Of a stretch of 44,737 nucleotides of DNA, positions 42,543 through 44,737 are shown one piece after another. The position numbers were made by a program, and so were the translations under genes. The stretch's first letter is position 1; the number at the start of each line of letters is the position of its first letter. This DNA comes from Candidatus Cloacimonadota bacterium (lineage in GTDB: Bacteria; Cloacimonadota; Cloacimonadia; Cloacimonadales; Cloacimonadaceae), in assembly GCA_029565535.1 (NCBI GenBank), contig JAKQNZ010000091.1:1-44737 (forward strand), read 5' to 3'. The notes under the pieces were generated by a model. It did no database searches and was not told the DNA's origin. It worked only from the letters and a program-made list of their open reading frames with translations.

Positions 42543-44737
42543 ATGAAGTCTAAACTTTTACTGATAATGGCTCTATTGGGCATACTTACATCCTGGCTGA
42601 TGGCTCAGCAACCTGGTTGGAACTGGGCTACGCAAACCTCAGGTGCTCCCAATGCATACAATTTTGGCAATCACATCTTGAAAACCGGAACAGACTATCA
42701 GGGAAACCTGATTGCCTCGGGCTACAGCAATAGCAGGATTTTTCTGGATGATACCATGCTGTTTCCATCTGGCACAGAGTATCCCAATACAGATTATTCC
42801 TATCTTTGGAAAAAGGATGAAACCTCCCACACGGTGTTTATCAAAAAGTTTGATGGTATAGTTTTATCCCCTGTCTCCGTATCCTGCGATATTTACAACA
42901 ACATCTACCTTTGGGCAGATATCTGGGTTCCCACTGTCTTTGAGGATGTTCTCTACAATTCCTCTGACGGAGATTTATTGATCAAGTTCGATCCCCAGGG
43001 CAATGTTATCTGGGTGAAGCAACACATTTGGGGTAACGTGGCTGTTACTGCAAATGGCATCTGTTTTATCTCCGGCTATTTTACCGGGACAAAAACCATT
43101 GGTGGTCAAACGCTTACCAGCTATGGTCGCGAAGATATGTTTATCGCCAAGCTCGATCAGAATGGAGACTGGCAATGGGCAAAGCAATTTGGAACCGCTA
43201 CTGGTGATGAACGCTGCTACCAAGTAGCCCCCCTGCCCAACGGAGAGTGTTTCTTAGCTGGAAAAGCCCCTTCCAGTTGCGATTTTGACGGACACACCAT
43301 GTTCTTTACCCAGGGTGGTCTGTTTGTTGCGAAGCTAGATTTTAATGGAAATTGCACCTGGCTGGAAGGCTTGGGCTCATCCGATTATCAGATAGATGAG
43401 TATTTCGCTTCCATTTGCTCCAATAATCCCAATATAGTATATCTCTACTACGATGTCCGCAATGACAACAACCTGCAAACCTCAGGCATATATGTCAAGA
43501 GGTTCAATATCAATGAATTTTGGACGCCAGACACAATATTTCATATTTCAGCCACTTCCGATGTGCGTAGCCGGAAAATGGTGATGGACAACGCAGGAAA
43601 CATATATGTGTGCGGTTATTACTATGATCCATTCACCATCGGGGGATATTCTTACCCTTGGGAAAATGGAGATTTTATCTTTAAACTAAATGGCGATGGA
43701 AACATCCTGTGGTCTTACGATCATGGACAAAACGTGTCAGATAACGAATACAACCTCAGTTACTACGATATCTGCGTAAGCTATCAAGGCATTACATATA
43801 TAACCCTGCAAACCTGGGGCGTTAGATTGGTTCAACCCTTTTACACCTATCCAGGCAGAGGAAACTATGCCTTGCGCCTTTCTGCCACAGGTGAACCCGA
43901 ATGGCTTGCCTCAAATTGGGTAAACACAATTGGAACTGAAGCCACAGACCTCTGGCGAACCACTTCCGGCGATGCCTTTGTTTGCGGAAACTTCGAAGGC
44001 GACAGCTTTTGGGGCAACACCTATCTAAAAAACCGCGGCAGCAGCAGCACAGATATCTTTGTTACCCGTTTTGACTCCGCCAATCAAACCCTGTGGACAG
44101 CCTGTGCAGGTGGCGAAGGAAACCAGGAAGTATCTGCCATCTATACAGATAGCTATTTGTGCAGCTATGTAACCGGAAAATTTAGCAGCACAATGCAGTT
44201 TGGCGATATCACAATTCAAAGCAGCGGAGCCGAGGATATATATGTAGCAAAGCTGGATGAGCAGGGAAACTGGCTGTGGGCTTTTGCAGCAGGTGGACAA
44301 GGTAACGATGCAGGTTTGGATGTTGTTGCCGATAATGCAGGAAATGTATATGCCTGTGGCTATTTTACAGGAGCAGCAAACTTCGGCATAGATGATTTGG
44401 AAGCCCAGGGTGCCACAGATGGCTTTGTGGTAAAGCTAAACAGCATCGGCACATGTATAAACGCAGTTCAATCCAACACAGAAGGGGAAGACCAAGCCAC
44501 AGCCCTTGTCATAGACAATCTTGACCGCCTTTGGCTGGGCAACAATGAAGTTCCAGAAAGCAACTTACCGGAAGCCCAACGCATTACAATAAATAGACTG
44601 AGCCTTAGTCTTGATACCCTGGATTCCCTTAGCTCCAACACAGCAGAAGACCTTTGCCTTAGCGGACTTGCCCTGGATAACTCCAATAACTGCTATCTAA
44701 TTGGAACCTATCGCGATGAACTAAATTTTGGCAGCCA
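42543..44737 (+). CDS. Secreted beta-propeller-like (SBBP-type repeat) protein, 3' end outside window
   Basis: From the ATG at 42543, with GGAGGTG Shine-Dalgarno sequence, the frame is open to the window edge (731 codons). A signal peptide (SKLLLIMALLGILTSWLMA) precedes many blades of the form DMFIAKLDQNGDWQWAKQFG, YVAKLDEQGNWLWAFAAGG and VYACGYFTGAANFG. This is the SBBP-like pattern 'F-x-x-K-L-D-x-x-G-x-W-x-W' of secreted proteins in this group, spaced about 50-100 residues apart. A C-terminal sorting domain would be expected beyond the window. The role is unknown; surface or extracellular location is likely. The 252-base gap before it shows no other gene. Confidence 0.85.
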   Translation, partial: MKSKLLLIMALLGILTSWLMAQQPGWNWATQTSGAPNAYNFGNHILKTGTDYQGNLIASGYSNSRIFLDDTMLFPSGTEYPNTDYSYLWKKDETSHTVFIKKFDGIVLSPVSVSCDIYNNIYLWADIWVPTVFEDVLYNSSDGDLLIKFDPQGNVIWVKQHIWGNVAVTANGICFISGYFTGTKTIGGQTLTSYGREDMFIAKLDQNGDWQWAKQFGTATGDERCYQVAPLPNGECFLAGKAPSSCDFDGHTMFFTQGGLFVAKLDFNGNCTWLEGLGSSDYQIDEYFASICSNNPNIVYLYYDVRNDNNLQTSGIYVKRFNINEFWTPDTIFHISATSDVRSRKMVMDNAGNIYVCGYYYDPFTIGGYSYPWENGDFIFKLNGDGNILWSYDHGQNVSDNEYNLSYYDICVSYQGITYITLQTWGVRLVQPFYTYPGRGNYALRLSATGEPEWLASNWVNTIGTEATDLWRTTSGDAFVCGNFEGDSFWGNTYLKNRGSSSTDIFVTRFDSANQTLWTACAGGEGNQEVSAIYTDSYLCSYVTGKFSSTMQFGDITIQSSGAEDIYVAKLDEQGNWLWAFAAGGQGNDAGLDVVADNAGNVYACGYFTGAANFGIDDLEAQGATDGFVVKLNSIGTCINAVQSNTEGEDQATALVIDNLDRLWLGNNEVPESNLPEAQRITINRLSLSLDTLDSLSSNTAEDLCLSGLALDNSNNCYLIGTYRDELNFGS

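Noticed and set aside
1-44737. CRISPR arrays, tRNA/rRNA genes, prophage genes, riboswitches
   Set aside because: No regularly spaced repeats, no cloverleaf or conserved rRNA text, no phage structural genes and no recognisable riboswitch core were found by eye; weak structured RNAs could still be missed without covariance search.

Overview
The window looks like a piece of a chromosome from an uncultured Gram-negative bacterium of the FCB group, most likely Cloacimonadota (Cloacimonas-like). The reasons are secreted proteins ending in type IX-style sorting domains (YPNPF then Y-N-L-K-G-Q, and a closing SGVYxxK or SGIYFLKL block), a SurA/PpiC/HtrA envelope cluster, moderate G+C, and degenerate repeats between genes. 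This assignment rests on gene content alone. Most genes lie on the minus strand. Only the transposase, a DUF4097-like lipoprotein, a cyclase-ATPase-TPR protein and two partial genes at the window ends are on plus.

Region by region. Positions 1-1.5 kb hold the end of an unrecognised gene, a long hairpin and an AraC/GyrI-like regulator with its own terminator. At 1.5-5.4 kb an IS1380-type element (1698-3315, 17-bp inverted ends, 5-bp target duplication GTAAA) has split a secreted transglutaminase-like gene inside its sorting domain; removing the element and one target copy restores a 746-residue frame. At 5.8-7.5 kb are a DUF3078-like protein and an MscS channel. From 15.5 to 7.6 kb a tightly overlapping minus-strand operon runs Wzz-type chain-length protein, O-antigen ligase/polymerase, MazG, a histidine kinase with a duplicated sensor domain, the NAD(P)HX repair enzyme Nnr, a sulfite-oxidase-fold protein lacking its molybdenum cysteine, and an EamA transporter. 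At 15.9-24.3 kb come a NodB-like sorted protein, an asparagine-synthetase-like protein and a large secreted protein (together probably surface-polysaccharide related), then serS and tpiA.

At 24.4-29 kb are the DUF4097-like lipoprotein, and a two-gene operon of a sorted metallophosphoesterase followed by a radical SAM/SPASM enzyme. From 36.5 to 29.2 kb a nine-gene operon handles protein maturation and envelope biogenesis: lipoprotein, PpiC-type lipoprotein, SurA-like chaperone, pgpA, yajC, def, fmt, DUF116 protein, HtrA-like protease without PDZ. dnaA follows with DnaA-box clusters on both sides, marking the probable replication origin. After about 1.2 kb of repeat-rich non-coding DNA come a class III cyclase/AAA/TPR regulator and the start of a secreted beta-propeller-like protein cut by the window end.

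The most unusual structure lies in the repeats. A 35-bp hairpin repeat occurs four times, and in three copies it is joined to a module that, in one copy, forms the C-terminal cysteine tail of the radical SAM gene. A 164-bp element near dnaA has ends almost identical to those of the IS, as a non-autonomous derivative would. A double palindrome is embedded in frame in the cyclase gene. No CRISPR array, tRNA, rRNA or prophage was seen.
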